Assembly: GCF_900156165.1 (NCBI RefSeq)
Contig: NZ_FTMY01000014.1
Location: 100,846 to 164,845 of the forward strand
Length of the DNA: 64,000 bases
Direction of reading: 5' to 3'
From: Pseudacidovorax sp. RU35E
GTDB lineage: Bacteria; Pseudomonadota; Gammaproteobacteria; Burkholderiales; Burkholderiaceae_C
Of the stretch, positions 1-7,503 are shown piece by piece (the stretch's first letter is position 1; the number at the start of each line of letters is the position of its first letter). The position numbers and the translations under genes were made by a program. Under the pieces are notes generated by a model. That model saw nothing but the letters and a program-made list of their open reading frames with translations. It ran no database searches and was not told the origin of the DNA.

Positions 1-562
1 CCTGCGCCTGGGCGAGTTCGACATCGTGGTCAGCTGCACCGCCAGCAGCCTGCCGCTGATCGGCCTGGGCGCGGTCAAGCGGGCGCTGGCCGCACGCCGG
101 CGCGAGCCGATGCTGATGATCGACCTGGCCGTGCCGCGCGACATCGAGGCCGATGTCGCCGGCCTGGAGGACGTGTACCTCTACACCGTCGACGACCTGG
201 CGCGCCATGTGCAGCAGGGCGGCGCGCGCCGGCAGGCGGCGGTGCAGCAGGCCGAGGCCCTGGTCGATGCCGGCGTGCACCGCTTCAGCCAGTGGCTGGA
301 GCAGCGCTGCAGCGTGCCGCTGATCCTGGCGCTGCGGGAGCGCAGCGAGCAGTGGCGCCAGCTGGAGCTGGAGCGCGCCCGCCGCGCCCTGGCCCGCGGC
401 GAGGACGTGGAGCAGGTGCTGGAACAGCTCTCCGGCAGCCTGAGCGCCAAGATGATGCATGGCGCGCTGGCCGGCCTGCATGCCAGCCGCGGCGCCGATC
501 ACCGCGACTGGGCGGCGGCCGCGCGGCGCTGCTTCCTGGGCGAGGGCAGTGCGCCGCACTGA
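1..562 (+). CDS. hemA: Glutamyl-tRNA reductase, C-terminal part (partial)
   Basis: This is the 3' part of hemA; the 5' end lies outside the window and the reading frame is open from base 2. Glutamyl-tRNA reductase makes glutamate-1-semialdehyde from glutamyl-tRNA, the first committed step to heme and bacteriochlorophyll. The visible residues cover the end of the NADPH domain (SCTASSLPLIG, then MLMIDLAVPRDI and VYLYTVDDL) and the helical dimerisation domain. Family membership is clear from the DLAVPRDIE and YTVDDL motifs. A tetrapyrrole gene beside a photosynthesis cluster fits. A small membrane ORF follows after 8 bases. Confidence 0.93.
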   Translation, partial: LRLGEFDIVVSCTASSLPLIGLGAVKRALAARRREPMLMIDLAVPRDIEADVAGLEDVYLYTVDDLARHVQQGGARRQAAVQQAEALVDAGVHRFSQWLEQRCSVPLILALRERSEQWRQLELERARRALARGEDVEQVLEQLSGSLSAKMMHGALAGLHASRGADHRDWAAAARRCFLGEGSAPH

Positions 563-570
563 ATGCGCCC

Positions 571-705
571 ATGCAGTCGTGGTTCGGCCTGATCGAGCTG
601 CTGCTGGTCTTCGGCGGGGTCATCGGCTGGGCGGTGTGGCAATGGTGGGACTGGCGGCGCTGGAAGGCCCGTCAGCCGCAGCGGCCCGATCAGGAGGCGG
701 ACTGA
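571..705 (+). CDS. Small single-pass membrane protein (44 aa)
   Basis: This is a 44-residue ORF of unknown function. Residues 6-25 form one hydrophobic segment ending in a Trp-rich motif (WAVWQWWDWRRW), followed by a short polar tail ending in QEAD. It lies 8 bases after hemA and 1 base before bciA on the same strand, so it is probably co-transcribed. No strong ribosome binding site is visible. Translational coupling to hemA would explain that. It is called a gene because of its tight packing and its membrane-protein composition. No family was recognised. Confidence 0.5.
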   Translation: MQSWFGLIELLLVFGGVIGWAVWQWWDWRRWKARQPQRPDQEAD

Positions 706-706
706 C

Positions 707-1681
707 ATGACCCGGTTGCGCGTGCTCCTGCTCGGTGCCAGCGGCACCATCGGCGGCGCGACCGCGGCGGCCTTGCGGGCGCGTGGTCACGAGGTGGTGT
801 GCGTGCTGCGTCCGCAGGCGCAGGTGCCGGCCGCCGCGCGATCGTCGCCGGCGAGCCTGCGCTTCGGCGACGTCGCCGATCCGGCCTGGCTGGCGGCCTC
901 GGTCTTCAGGCGTGGCGAGCGCTTCGACGCGGTGCTCTCGTGCATGGCCTCGCGCAGCGGCGAGCCGGCCGACGCCTGGGCGGTGGACTTCATGGCCCAC
1001 CACCAGGTGATGCGTGCCGCGCGACACGTCGGCGTGCCGCTCTTCGTGCTGCTGTCGGCGCTGTGCGTGCAGAAGCCGCGGCTGGCCTTCCAGCAGGCCA
1101 AGCTGGCTTTCGAGCGGGAACTGGCGGCCTCGGGCATGGACCGTGTCATCGTGCGGCCCACGGCCTTCTTCAAGTCGCTGTCGGGCCAGGTCGAGCGCGT
1201 GCGGCAGGGCCGGCCCTACCTGCTGCTCGGCGATGGCAGGCGCACGGCCTGCCAGCCGATCAGCGACGCCGACCTAGCCCATTACCTGGTCGACTGCCTG
1301 CAGGACCGCAGCCGCTGGAACCGCGTGCTGCCCATCGGCGGCCCGGGCCCGGCCATCACGCCGCGGGAGCAGGGCGAGGCGCTGTTCGCCCTGCTGGGCC
1401 GTCCGCCGCGCTTCCGCCAGGTGCCGCCCGTGCTGCTGGACGGCATCGCGGGCGGGCTGGGCCTGGCGGCACGGTGGGTGCCCGCGCTGGCGGCCAAGGC
1501 CGAGCTGGCCCGCATCGGGTGCTACTACGCCAACGAGTCGATGCTGGTGTGGGACGCCCAGCGGGCGTGCTACGACGCCGGGGCCACGCCTTCGACCGGC
1601 CGCGACACGCTGTTTGCGCATTACGCCGCTCTGCTCAAGGGCGAGGCGACCGATGCGCGCGGGGTGCATGCGGTGTTCTGA
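707..1681 (+). CDS. bciA: Divinyl (bacterio)chlorophyllide a 8-vinyl reductase, BciA/DVR type
   Basis: This 324-residue NAD(P)-binding protein of the atypical short-chain dehydrogenase/NmrA fold has the nucleotide motif GASGTIG at residues 10-16. The body matches the plant-type 8-vinyl reductase BciA, including SALCVQKPRLAFQQAKLAFE, RPTAFFKSLSGQ and a C-terminal YYANESMLVWD motif. BciA uses NADPH to reduce the C8 vinyl group of divinyl chlorophyllide, so monovinyl pigment enters the bacteriochlorophyll branch. It lies between hemA and the carotenoid genes and converges with crtC. Confidence 0.85.
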   Translation: MTRLRVLLLGASGTIGGATAAALRARGHEVVCVLRPQAQVPAAARSSPASLRFGDVADPAWLAASVFRRGERFDAVLSCMASRSGEPADAWAVDFMAHHQVMRAARHVGVPLFVLLSALCVQKPRLAFQQAKLAFERELAASGMDRVIVRPTAFFKSLSGQVERVRQGRPYLLLGDGRRTACQPISDADLAHYLVDCLQDRSRWNRVLPIGGPGPAITPREQGEALFALLGRPPRFRQVPPVLLDGIAGGLGLAARWVPALAAKAELARIGCYYANESMLVWDAQRACYDAGATPSTGRDTLFAHYAALLKGEATDARGVHAVF

Positions 1682-1747
1682 AGCAGTCAGTCAACCCCAG
1701 CCCGAACGGGTGAGCCGACCGGCATGGCCCGTCCCGGGCCGATGGCC

Positions 1748-2665
1748 TCAACCCGCGTGGCGGCCCCGCCGTGGCATGCGGAAGGGCAGCATCGCCTGCA
1801 CCAGCGGATGCTGGAAGCGCAGCAGGTCCAGCGTCTCGTGCATCCACGGCGCGCCGCCCTGGGCGTCGTCCAGCAGGCTGCGGCAGTAGAAGGGGCCGGA
1901 CTCGAGCGTGGCCGCCAGCACGGGCCGGTGACGCGGGTCGGCGCAGGTCTGCCGGTCCAGGCCCCAGCCGCTCGTGGGCAGGTCGCAGCGCGGTGGCGCC
2001 GTCTGCGCAGTGACGTTGCCCCGCCCGTCGATCTGCAGGTCCAGCGTCGACGCGTCGCCGGTCAGCGGCTCCAGCGCATAGACCACGCGGCAGCCGGCGC
2101 CAGGGTCGCAGCGGCGGGCCCAGTGCCAGCGGGCGAAGTCGCGGGCCAGCGGGCGGCGACCCCAGTTGCTGTCCATGTACGCCTCGCCCTCCCAGCGCGT
2201 AGCGGGCGCCTGCAGGTCGACCTCGATGCGGGCCGACGGCGCGATGGGCTGCCAGTGGTGCAGGCCGCCCTGCTGCAGGCGGAAGGCCCGCGCCGGCTGC
2301 GCATGCGGCCGCAACGTCAGGCGCCCGCGCACCGGCCGTGGCCAGGGTGCGGTCCGTTCGTCGAGCAGCACCTGCAGCGCGCCGTCGTCCATCCAGGCCA
2401 GGCGGCTGGGGCCGATGCGCAGGGCGTCGCGATCACGCGCCAGGGCATGGTGGCCGCGTTCGGTCATGGTCCACCACTTGCCGAAATGGCGGGCGCCCGG
2501 CGCGCGGCGGTAGAGCGACACGTTCACCGCCACATGGTCCTCGGCCAGCGCCTGGTCGTCGCCCCAGCGGCGGCGTTGCCAGGCGTAGTAGGGCGAGAAC
2601 ACGCTGCCGATGAAGGCGATCAGGCTCAGGGCCCAGGTGCTGCCGTCCGGCAGCGGGTCGCTCAT
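1748..2665 (-). CDS. crtC: Carotenoid 1,2-hydratase (hydroxyneurosporene synthase)
   Basis: CrtC adds water across the terminal C1-C2 double bond of acyclic carotenoids in the spheroidene/spirilloxanthin pathway. The AFIGSVFSPYYAWQRRRW motif near the N terminus, the WEGEAYMDSNWGRRPL motif and the LDLLRFQHPLVQAMLPFRMPRR C-terminal block are typical of the family. The start used is the ATG at 2665, which overlaps the crtD stop as ATGA and gives 305 residues. The same frame upstream encodes a family-like PPGGYAWWYVDA segment with no nearby start codon. The true N terminus is therefore uncertain. Confidence 0.85.
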   Translation of the reverse strand: MSDPLPDGSTWALSLIAFIGSVFSPYYAWQRRRWGDDQALAEDHVAVNVSLYRRAPGARHFGKWWTMTERGHHALARDRDALRIGPSRLAWMDDGALQVLLDERTAPWPRPVRGRLTLRPHAQPARAFRLQQGGLHHWQPIAPSARIEVDLQAPATRWEGEAYMDSNWGRRPLARDFARWHWARRCDPGAGCRVVYALEPLTGDASTLDLQIDGRGNVTAQTAPPRCDLPTSGWGLDRQTCADPRHRPVLAATLESGPFYCRSLLDDAQGGAPWMHETLDLLRFQHPLVQAMLPFRMPRRGRHAG

Positions 2666-4281
2666 CGCGTCGACGTACCACCACGCGTAGCCCCCCGGCG
2701 GGACCGCGAGGTCGAAGCCAGGTCCTCGAGGATCTGCTGCGCCGCCAGCTGGCCCGACAGCGAGGCCATCGGCACTCCCGGTCCGGGATGCACGCTCCCA
2801 CCCGCGAGGTACAGGCCCGGTACCGCGCTGCGCTGGGCCGGCCGCTGGAAGGTCGCCTGCCAGCCCTGGCTCGCCCGGCCATAGAGCGCGCCCGCCGACC
2901 CGGGGTAGGCGGCCGCGAACTGGGTCGGTGTCGTGCGCTCGGCCGTCCACGGGCCAGGCTGGAGCGTCAGGCCGGCCTGCGCCAACCGATGTCGGATCTG
3001 CTGTTCGCATGACGTCAACTCCTTCTCGTCGAGGGGATGCGTGTCGGCGCGGGCCGGTGCATTGACCAGCAGCATCAGGCGCTCGGGGCCGGTCGGCGCC
3101 TGCCCGTCCGGCGTGGCGAGCCGGTCCTGGGCGCACAGGTAGACGGTGGGCGATGCGGGCAGGCGGCCGGCCTGCAGCGCGTCGAATTCGCGCCGGTAGC
3201 CGTCGTGGGCGGGGTCGCTGAAGAAGACGTTGTGGTGCGACAGCGCAAAGCCTTCGGCCCGGGCCACCTGGTGCCAGGTGACGGCCGACAGCGAGCGCTG
3301 TTGCGGGCGCAGCGGCGCGGCACCCGTGGCCGTGCGCACGCCGCCGCCGAGCAGTCCCTGCGCCAGCGCGTCGGCATCGCCGTTGAAGACGACGATGTCG
3401 GCCGGCAGCACTTCGCCATCGGCCAGGCGCACGCCGCTCGCCCGTCCGCCGCGCACGGTGATCTCGCGCACCTCGTGGCCGAAGCGCAGCTGCGCGCCCT
3501 GCTCGCGTGCGGCGTCGGCCAGCACCTCGGCCACGCGGTGCATGCCGCCTTCGACCTGCCACACGGCCTCGCGCTCCACATGGGCCACCAGCATCAGCGT
3601 GGCCGGCGCGTCGAATGGCGACGAGCCGCAATAGGTGGCGTAGCGGCCGAAGAGCTGGCGCAGCCGCGGATCGTGGAAATGGCCGCCCAGTGCCTGCCAC
3701 AGCGTCTGGAAGGGTTGGATGCGCGACAGCGCCCGCGCGCCCGACAGGCCGCGGCGCAGCATGCGGGTGGTCAGGCCCAGCGGCGTGGGCCGGCTTGCGG
3801 CGATGAAGGTCGATTCCAGCGCCTCGTACATGGCCTGCGCCTGGGCGCAGAAGGCGAGGTAGCGCCGCGCTTCGGCCGCACCGCTGAAGGTGCCGATGGC
3901 GTCGGTGCTGGCCTGCAGATCGGCCAGGAGGTCCAGCCGGTCGCTGGCCGCGGGTCCCCAGGCATGGCGGGCCAGCACGCGGCAGGGCGTGAGGGCGAGG
4001 CCCGGGGCGAGCGACTGGCCGAGGGTGTCGAACAGTTGCTCGAACACCCAGCGCATGGTCAGCACCGTCGGCCCGGCATCCAGGCGATGCGGGCCCACCT
4101 GGCGGAGGCAGGCCTTGCCGCCCGGCCCTGCGGCACGGTCGAGCACCGTCACGTCCAGGCCCGCGTGAGCCAGCACGGCGGCGGCGCTGAGCCCGCCGGC
4201 GCCCGCGCCCACCACCACGGCGCGGGCAGTGCCGGGCGCATGGGACGCGGCGCTGCGTCGGGAGGACGGGTCGTGGTGCAT
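2662..4281 (-). CDS. crtD: Hydroxyneurosporene/methoxyneurosporene desaturase (C-3,4 desaturase)
   Basis: This is a 539-residue FAD-dependent carotenoid desaturase of the phytoene dehydrogenase superfamily. The dinucleotide-binding motif AVVVGAGAGGLSAAAVLAHAG is at about residues 21-41. The family C-terminal signature GLYLAGGSVHPGPGVPM is at about 495-511. CrtD introduces the 3,4 double bond after CrtC hydration. Its position directly upstream of crtC, with a 4-base stop/start overlap, identifies it as crtD and not crtI. It is divergent from crtE and shares the operator region at 4300-4343. Confidence 0.9.
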   Translation of the reverse strand: MHHDPSSRRSAASHAPGTARAVVVGAGAGGLSAAAVLAHAGLDVTVLDRAAGPGGKACLRQVGPHRLDAGPTVLTMRWVFEQLFDTLGQSLAPGLALTPCRVLARHAWGPAASDRLDLLADLQASTDAIGTFSGAAEARRYLAFCAQAQAMYEALESTFIAASRPTPLGLTTRMLRRGLSGARALSRIQPFQTLWQALGGHFHDPRLRQLFGRYATYCGSSPFDAPATLMLVAHVEREAVWQVEGGMHRVAEVLADAAREQGAQLRFGHEVREITVRGGRASGVRLADGEVLPADIVVFNGDADALAQGLLGGGVRTATGAAPLRPQQRSLSAVTWHQVARAEGFALSHHNVFFSDPAHDGYRREFDALQAGRLPASPTVYLCAQDRLATPDGQAPTGPERLMLLVNAPARADTHPLDEKELTSCEQQIRHRLAQAGLTLQPGPWTAERTTPTQFAAAYPGSAGALYGRASQGWQATFQRPAQRSAVPGLYLAGGSVHPGPGVPMASLSGQLAAQQILEDLASTSRSRRGATRGGTSTR

Positions 4282-4299
4282 TGACGCTGGATTCCGATG

Positions 4300-4317
4300 T
4301 GTCTAATCTAATTGACA
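4300..4317. promoter_or_regulatory. PpsR/CrtJ-type operator (perfect TGT-N12-ACA)
   Basis: The 18-bp element TGTCTAATCTAATTGACA is a perfect TGT-N12-ACA site, the known recognition pattern of the photosynthesis repressor/antirepressor PpsR/CrtJ. It lies between the divergent crtD and crtE genes. Its right end is also a consensus -35 hexamer for crtE (TTGACA, 4312-4317). A bound regulator would therefore block RNA polymerase. Confidence 0.85.
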
Positions 4318-4325
4318 TCAAAGAA

Positions 4326-4343
4326 TGTATTGCATAAGTGACG
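4326..4343. promoter_or_regulatory. Second, weaker PpsR/CrtJ half of a tandem pair
   Basis: TGT at 4326-4328, 12 bases, then ACG at 4341-4343: one base off the TGT-N12-ACA consensus. It starts 8 bp after the first site, the spacing known for cooperative CrtJ/PpsR binding. It covers the expected crtE -10 region (CATAAG near 4333). Confidence 0.65.
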
Positions 4344-4387
4344 ACTGTGGTGATGTCCGCAGCCATCGCGCCACCAGGAGTCCACGC

Positions 4388-5275
4388 ATGCCTTCCGACC
4401 GCATCGAATCCGCGCTGCGCGCCAGCCTCGACGCCTGCATGGCGCCCGGCCATCCGCCGCGCCTGGCTGCCGCCATGCGCCATGCCGTGTTTCCGGGTGG
4501 CGCGCGCGTGCGGCCCCAGTTGGTGCTGGCCGTGGCGCAGGCCTGCGGCGACGACGCGCCGGCGCTGGCCGATGCGGCCGCCTCGGCCATCGAGCTGCTG
4601 CATTGCGCCTCGCTCGTGCATGACGACCTGCCCTGTTTCGACGATGCGGCGGTGCGCCGCGGCCAGCCGTCCACCCATGCCGTCTATGGCGAGCGGCTCG
4701 CGGTGCTGGCCGGCGACGGCCTGATCGTGCTGGCCTTCCAGTGCCTGGCGCGCGGCGCGGCCCAGCAGCCGCTGCGGCTGTCGGGGCTGCTGCAGACCAT
4801 CGCCCAGGGTGTGGGCATGCCGCACGGCATCTGCGCCGGCCAGAGCTGGGAATGCGAACCCCAGGTGGTGCTGGACGACTACCTGCAGGCCAAGACGGGG
4901 GCTCTCTTCGCGGCCGCCACCATGGCTGGCGCGCAGGCCGCCGGCGCCAACCCCGAGCCCTGGCGGGCCATGGGCCAGCAACTGGGCCAGGCCTACCAGG
5001 TGGCCGACGACATCCGCGACATGCTGGGCGACGCGCAGGCGCTGGGCAAGCCGGCCGGGCAGGACGTGCGGCTCGACCGGCCCAGCATCGCGCGTGCCCT
5101 GGGCCTGGAAGGCGCGCTGGCCGAGTTCGAGCGGCTGGTCGCGGTCACGCAGGCCCGGGTGCCGCCATGCAACGGCGCGCAGGGGCTGCGTCGGCTCATC
5201 GCGCTGCAGGGCGAGCGCCTGCTGCCCGCGGCGGTGCGCAGCCTGGCGAGCCGACCGCTGCCGGTGGGGGCATGA
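4388..5275 (+). CDS. crtE: Geranylgeranyl diphosphate synthase
   Basis: This 295-residue trans-isoprenyl diphosphate synthase makes GGPP, the precursor of carotenoids and the bacteriochlorophyll tail. The first Asp-rich motif DDLPCFDD is at residues 79-86 and the second, DDIRD, at 207-211. The ATG at 4388 is chosen because an AGGAG box precedes it. The frame is open further upstream, but that would place coding sequence over the operator pair. The stop overlaps the crtF start as ATGA. It is first gene of the crtEF-bchCXYZ-puf superoperon. Confidence 0.92.
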   Translation: MPSDRIESALRASLDACMAPGHPPRLAAAMRHAVFPGGARVRPQLVLAVAQACGDDAPALADAAASAIELLHCASLVHDDLPCFDDAAVRRGQPSTHAVYGERLAVLAGDGLIVLAFQCLARGAAQQPLRLSGLLQTIAQGVGMPHGICAGQSWECEPQVVLDDYLQAKTGALFAAATMAGAQAAGANPEPWRAMGQQLGQAYQVADDIRDMLGDAQALGKPAGQDVRLDRPSIARALGLEGALAEFERLVAVTQARVPPCNGAQGLRRLIALQGERLLPAAVRSLASRPLPVGA

Positions 5276-6477
5276 CGGCGCTCGGGCGCGTGCCGGACCG
5301 CACCGCGGAGGGCGGGCCGGCCCACTGGCAGGACGCATGGCTGCGCCTGCGCGACCGGCTGCTGGCCAGCCCCGCCTTCCGGCAGTGGGCGGAACGCTTC
5401 GCGCCGACGCGCTGGGTGGCCCGGCGGCGCGCCGCGCGGCTGTTCGACCTCGTCTCGGGTTTCGTCTACAGCCAGGTGCTGCTGGCCTGCGTGCGGCTGG
5501 ACCTGTTCGAGCGGCTGGCGCAGCACGGCCCCCAGTCGGCCGATGACCTGGCTGCCGCCACCGCGCTGCCGCTGCCGGCGATGCAGCGGCTGCTGGAGGC
5601 CGCCTGCGCCCTCGACCTGATCGAGCATCGCAGGAACGAGCGCTACGGCTTGGGCGCCCTCGGCGCACCGATGGTCGGCAATGCCGGTCTGGCGGCCATG
5701 GTGGAACACCACGAGGCGCTGTACCGGGACATGGTCGATCCGGTCGCGCTGCTGCGGCAGACGCCGGGCGCCCGCACGGCCGGCGGCGCGCTGTCGGCGA
5801 TGTGGCCCTACGCCCGCGCCGCGGACCCGTCGCAGCTGGCCGATGCGCAGGTGGCTGCCTATTCGCGGCTCATGGCCAGCTCGGTGCCCTTCGTCGCGGC
5901 GCAGTTGCTGCAGGCCTATCGCGTGCGCGGCCACCGGCGCTGGCTGGACGTGGGCGGCGGCGAAGGCGCGCTGGCCAGCTGCCTGGCGCTGGCGTCGCCC
6001 TCGCTGCGGGTGCAGGTCTTCGACCTGCCGGCGGTGGCGCGGCGGGCCGAGGCGCGCTTCGCGCGCGAAGGCCTGGCCGTCCGGTGCACGGCCACCGGCG
6101 GCGACTTCCTGCGCGACGCGCTGCCCACCGGCTGCGACGTGGTGAGCCTGGTGCGGGTGCTGCACGACCACGACGACGAGGCCGCGCTGCGCCTGCTGAA
6201 GGCCGTCCGCGCGGCCCTGCCTGTGGGCGGGCGGCTGCTGATCGCCGAGCCGATGGCCGAGGCCCCCGGCGCGCGCAACGTCGGCGCCGCCTATTTCGGC
6301 ATGTACCTGTGGGCCATGGGCAGCGGCCACGCCCGCACGCCCGCGCAACTGCGGGCCTTGCTGAGCGACAGCGGGTTCACCGGCATCGCCGTGCGACCCA
6401 CGCCCATGCCGCTGCAGAGCGGGCTGATCGTCGCCACGGCGCACGATTCCAGCACCTTGGGTGTAAATCAGAGTTGA
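5272..6477 (+). CDS. crtF: Hydroxyneurosporene O-methyltransferase
   Basis: This 401-residue S-adenosylmethionine-dependent methyltransferase has an N-terminal winged-helix dimerisation domain and a C-terminal Rossmann domain. Motif I, LDVGGGEGA, is at about residues 225-233, with the acidic FDLPAV block after it and LVRVLHDHDDEAA near 304. CrtF methylates the 1-hydroxy group of acyclic carotenoids, giving spheroidene- or spirilloxanthin-type pigments. Its first codon overlaps the crtE stop. Its own stop (6475-6477) lies inside the first bchC operator. Confidence 0.92.
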   Translation: MTALGRVPDRTAEGGPAHWQDAWLRLRDRLLASPAFRQWAERFAPTRWVARRRAARLFDLVSGFVYSQVLLACVRLDLFERLAQHGPQSADDLAAATALPLPAMQRLLEAACALDLIEHRRNERYGLGALGAPMVGNAGLAAMVEHHEALYRDMVDPVALLRQTPGARTAGGALSAMWPYARAADPSQLADAQVAAYSRLMASSVPFVAAQLLQAYRVRGHRRWLDVGGGEGALASCLALASPSLRVQVFDLPAVARRAEARFAREGLAVRCTATGGDFLRDALPTGCDVVSLVRVLHDHDDEAALRLLKAVRAALPVGGRLLIAEPMAEAPGARNVGAAYFGMYLWAMGSGHARTPAQLRALLSDSGFTGIAVRPTPMPLQSGLIVATAHDSSTLGVNQS

Positions 6478-6479
6478 CA
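6462..6479. promoter_or_regulatory. PpsR/CrtJ-type operator upstream of bchC (perfect), overlapping crtF stop
   Basis: TGTAAATCAGAGTTGACA is a perfect TGT-N12-ACA site. It contains the crtF stop codon (TGA, 6475-6477) and a consensus -35 hexamer TTGACA (6474-6479). A TACTAT hexamer at 6496-6501 (16-bp spacer) could be the -10 of an internal bchC promoter. Confidence 0.85.
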
Positions 6480-6487
6480 TAGAACGA

Positions 6488-6505
6488 TGTCTACTTACTA
6501 TGACT
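6488..6505. promoter_or_regulatory. Second operator of the bchC tandem pair
   Basis: TGT at 6488-6490, 12 bases, then ACT at 6503-6505, one base from consensus. It starts 8 bp after the perfect site, exactly the geometry of the crtD/crtE pair, and covers the candidate -10 hexamer at 6496. Confidence 0.65.
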
Positions 6506-6552
6506 CACATGACCTCGCCGTCGCTTTCCCGCCCACGCGCTGGAGTCCGCCC

Positions 6553-7503
6553 ATGAATACGCTGGCGGTCGTGCTCGACGCGCCGGAGCGGCTCAGCCTG
6601 CGCGACCTGCCGCTGCCCCAGCCGCAGGACGACGAGGTGGTCGTCGGCGTGGAATGGAGCGGCATCAGCACCGGCACCGAGCGGCTGCTGTGGCGCGGCG
6701 AGATGCCCATGTTCCCGGGCATGGGCTATCCGCTCGTGCCGGGCTACGAGGCCGTGGGCCGCGTGCTGGCCGCGGGCCCTGCGGGCGCAAGCCGGGTGGG
6801 CGAGCGCGTCTTCGTGCCGGGTGCACGCTGCTATGGCGAGGTGCGCGGCCTGTTCGGCGCCTCCGCCTCGCACCTGGTGGTGCCGGCGGCCAAGGCCGTG
6901 CCGGTACCGGGCGGCCTGGGCGCCGAAGCGGTGCTGATGGCGCTGGCCGCCACCGCCTACCACGCCGTGGCCGACGGTGGCCGCGGTGCGCCCCACCGGC
7001 CGCCCGACCTCATCGTGGGCCATGGCGTGCTGGGTCGCCTCCTGGCGCGCCTGAGCGTCGCTGCCGGCAACCCGGACGTGCGGGTGTGGGAGACCGACCC
7101 GCAACGCCGCGAAGGCGCCCAGGGCTACCAGGTGCTGCATCCCGACGAGGACACGCGGCGCGACTACGGCGCCATCTACGACGTGTCGGGCGACGCCGAC
7201 CTGCTCGACACGCTGATCGGCCGCCTGGCCCCGGGGGGCGAGGTGGTGCTGGCCGGCTTCTATGCGCGGCCGCTGTCGCTGAACTTCGTACCCGCCTTCA
7301 TGCGCGAGGCCCGCGTGCGCGTGGCCGCCGAATGGAAGCCTGCCGACCTGGCGGCCGTGGTGATGCTGCTGGCGGACGGGCGCCTGACGCTCGACGGCCT
7401 GCTCACCCATGTGCTGCCCGCGGCCGATGCCGGCATGGCCTACGGCCAGGCCTTCGGCGATGCCGCCTGCCTGAAGATGGTCCTGGACTGGAGGAGCCAC
7501 TGA
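6553..7503 (+). CDS. bchC: Bacteriochlorophyllide a dehydrogenase (3-hydroxyethyl oxidation)
   Basis: This 316-residue MDR-type (zinc-alcohol-dehydrogenase-like) protein oxidises the C3 hydroxyethyl group to acetyl late in bacteriochlorophyll a synthesis. Recognisable blocks are EWSGISTGTERLLWRGEMP, PGMGYPLVPGYEAVG and DLIVGHGVLGRLLARL in the cofactor region. The ATG at 6553 is preferred because a GGAG box lies 7 bases upstream, and because earlier in-frame ATGs fall inside the operator pair. It is followed by bchX with a 1-base overlap (TGATG). Confidence 0.92.
   Translation: MNTLAVVLDAPERLSLRDLPLPQPQDDEVVVGVEWSGISTGTERLLWRGEMPMFPGMGYPLVPGYEAVGRVLAAGPAGASRVGERVFVPGARCYGEVRGLFGASASHLVVPAAKAVPVPGGLGAEAVLMALAATAYHAVADGGRGAPHRPPDLIVGHGVLGRLLARLSVAAGNPDVRVWETDPQRREGAQGYQVLHPDEDTRRDYGAIYDVSGDADLLDTLIGRLAPGGEVVLAGFYARPLSLNFVPAFMREARVRVAAEWKPADLAAVVMLLADGRLTLDGLLTHVLPAADAGMAYGQAFGDAACLKMVLDWRSH

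Noticed and set aside
1726..1740. GGCCCG-N3-CGGGCC hairpin between bciA and crtC as a terminator
   Set aside because: The stem is only 6 bp and no T-run exists on either strand; such structures occur by chance in this GC range.
1748..5668. A 1306-codon continuous - strand frame
   Set aside because: Only its last part (below 2720) encodes CrtC. The rest is antisense to crtE and crtF or out of frame with crtD, and is an effect of high GC codon bias.
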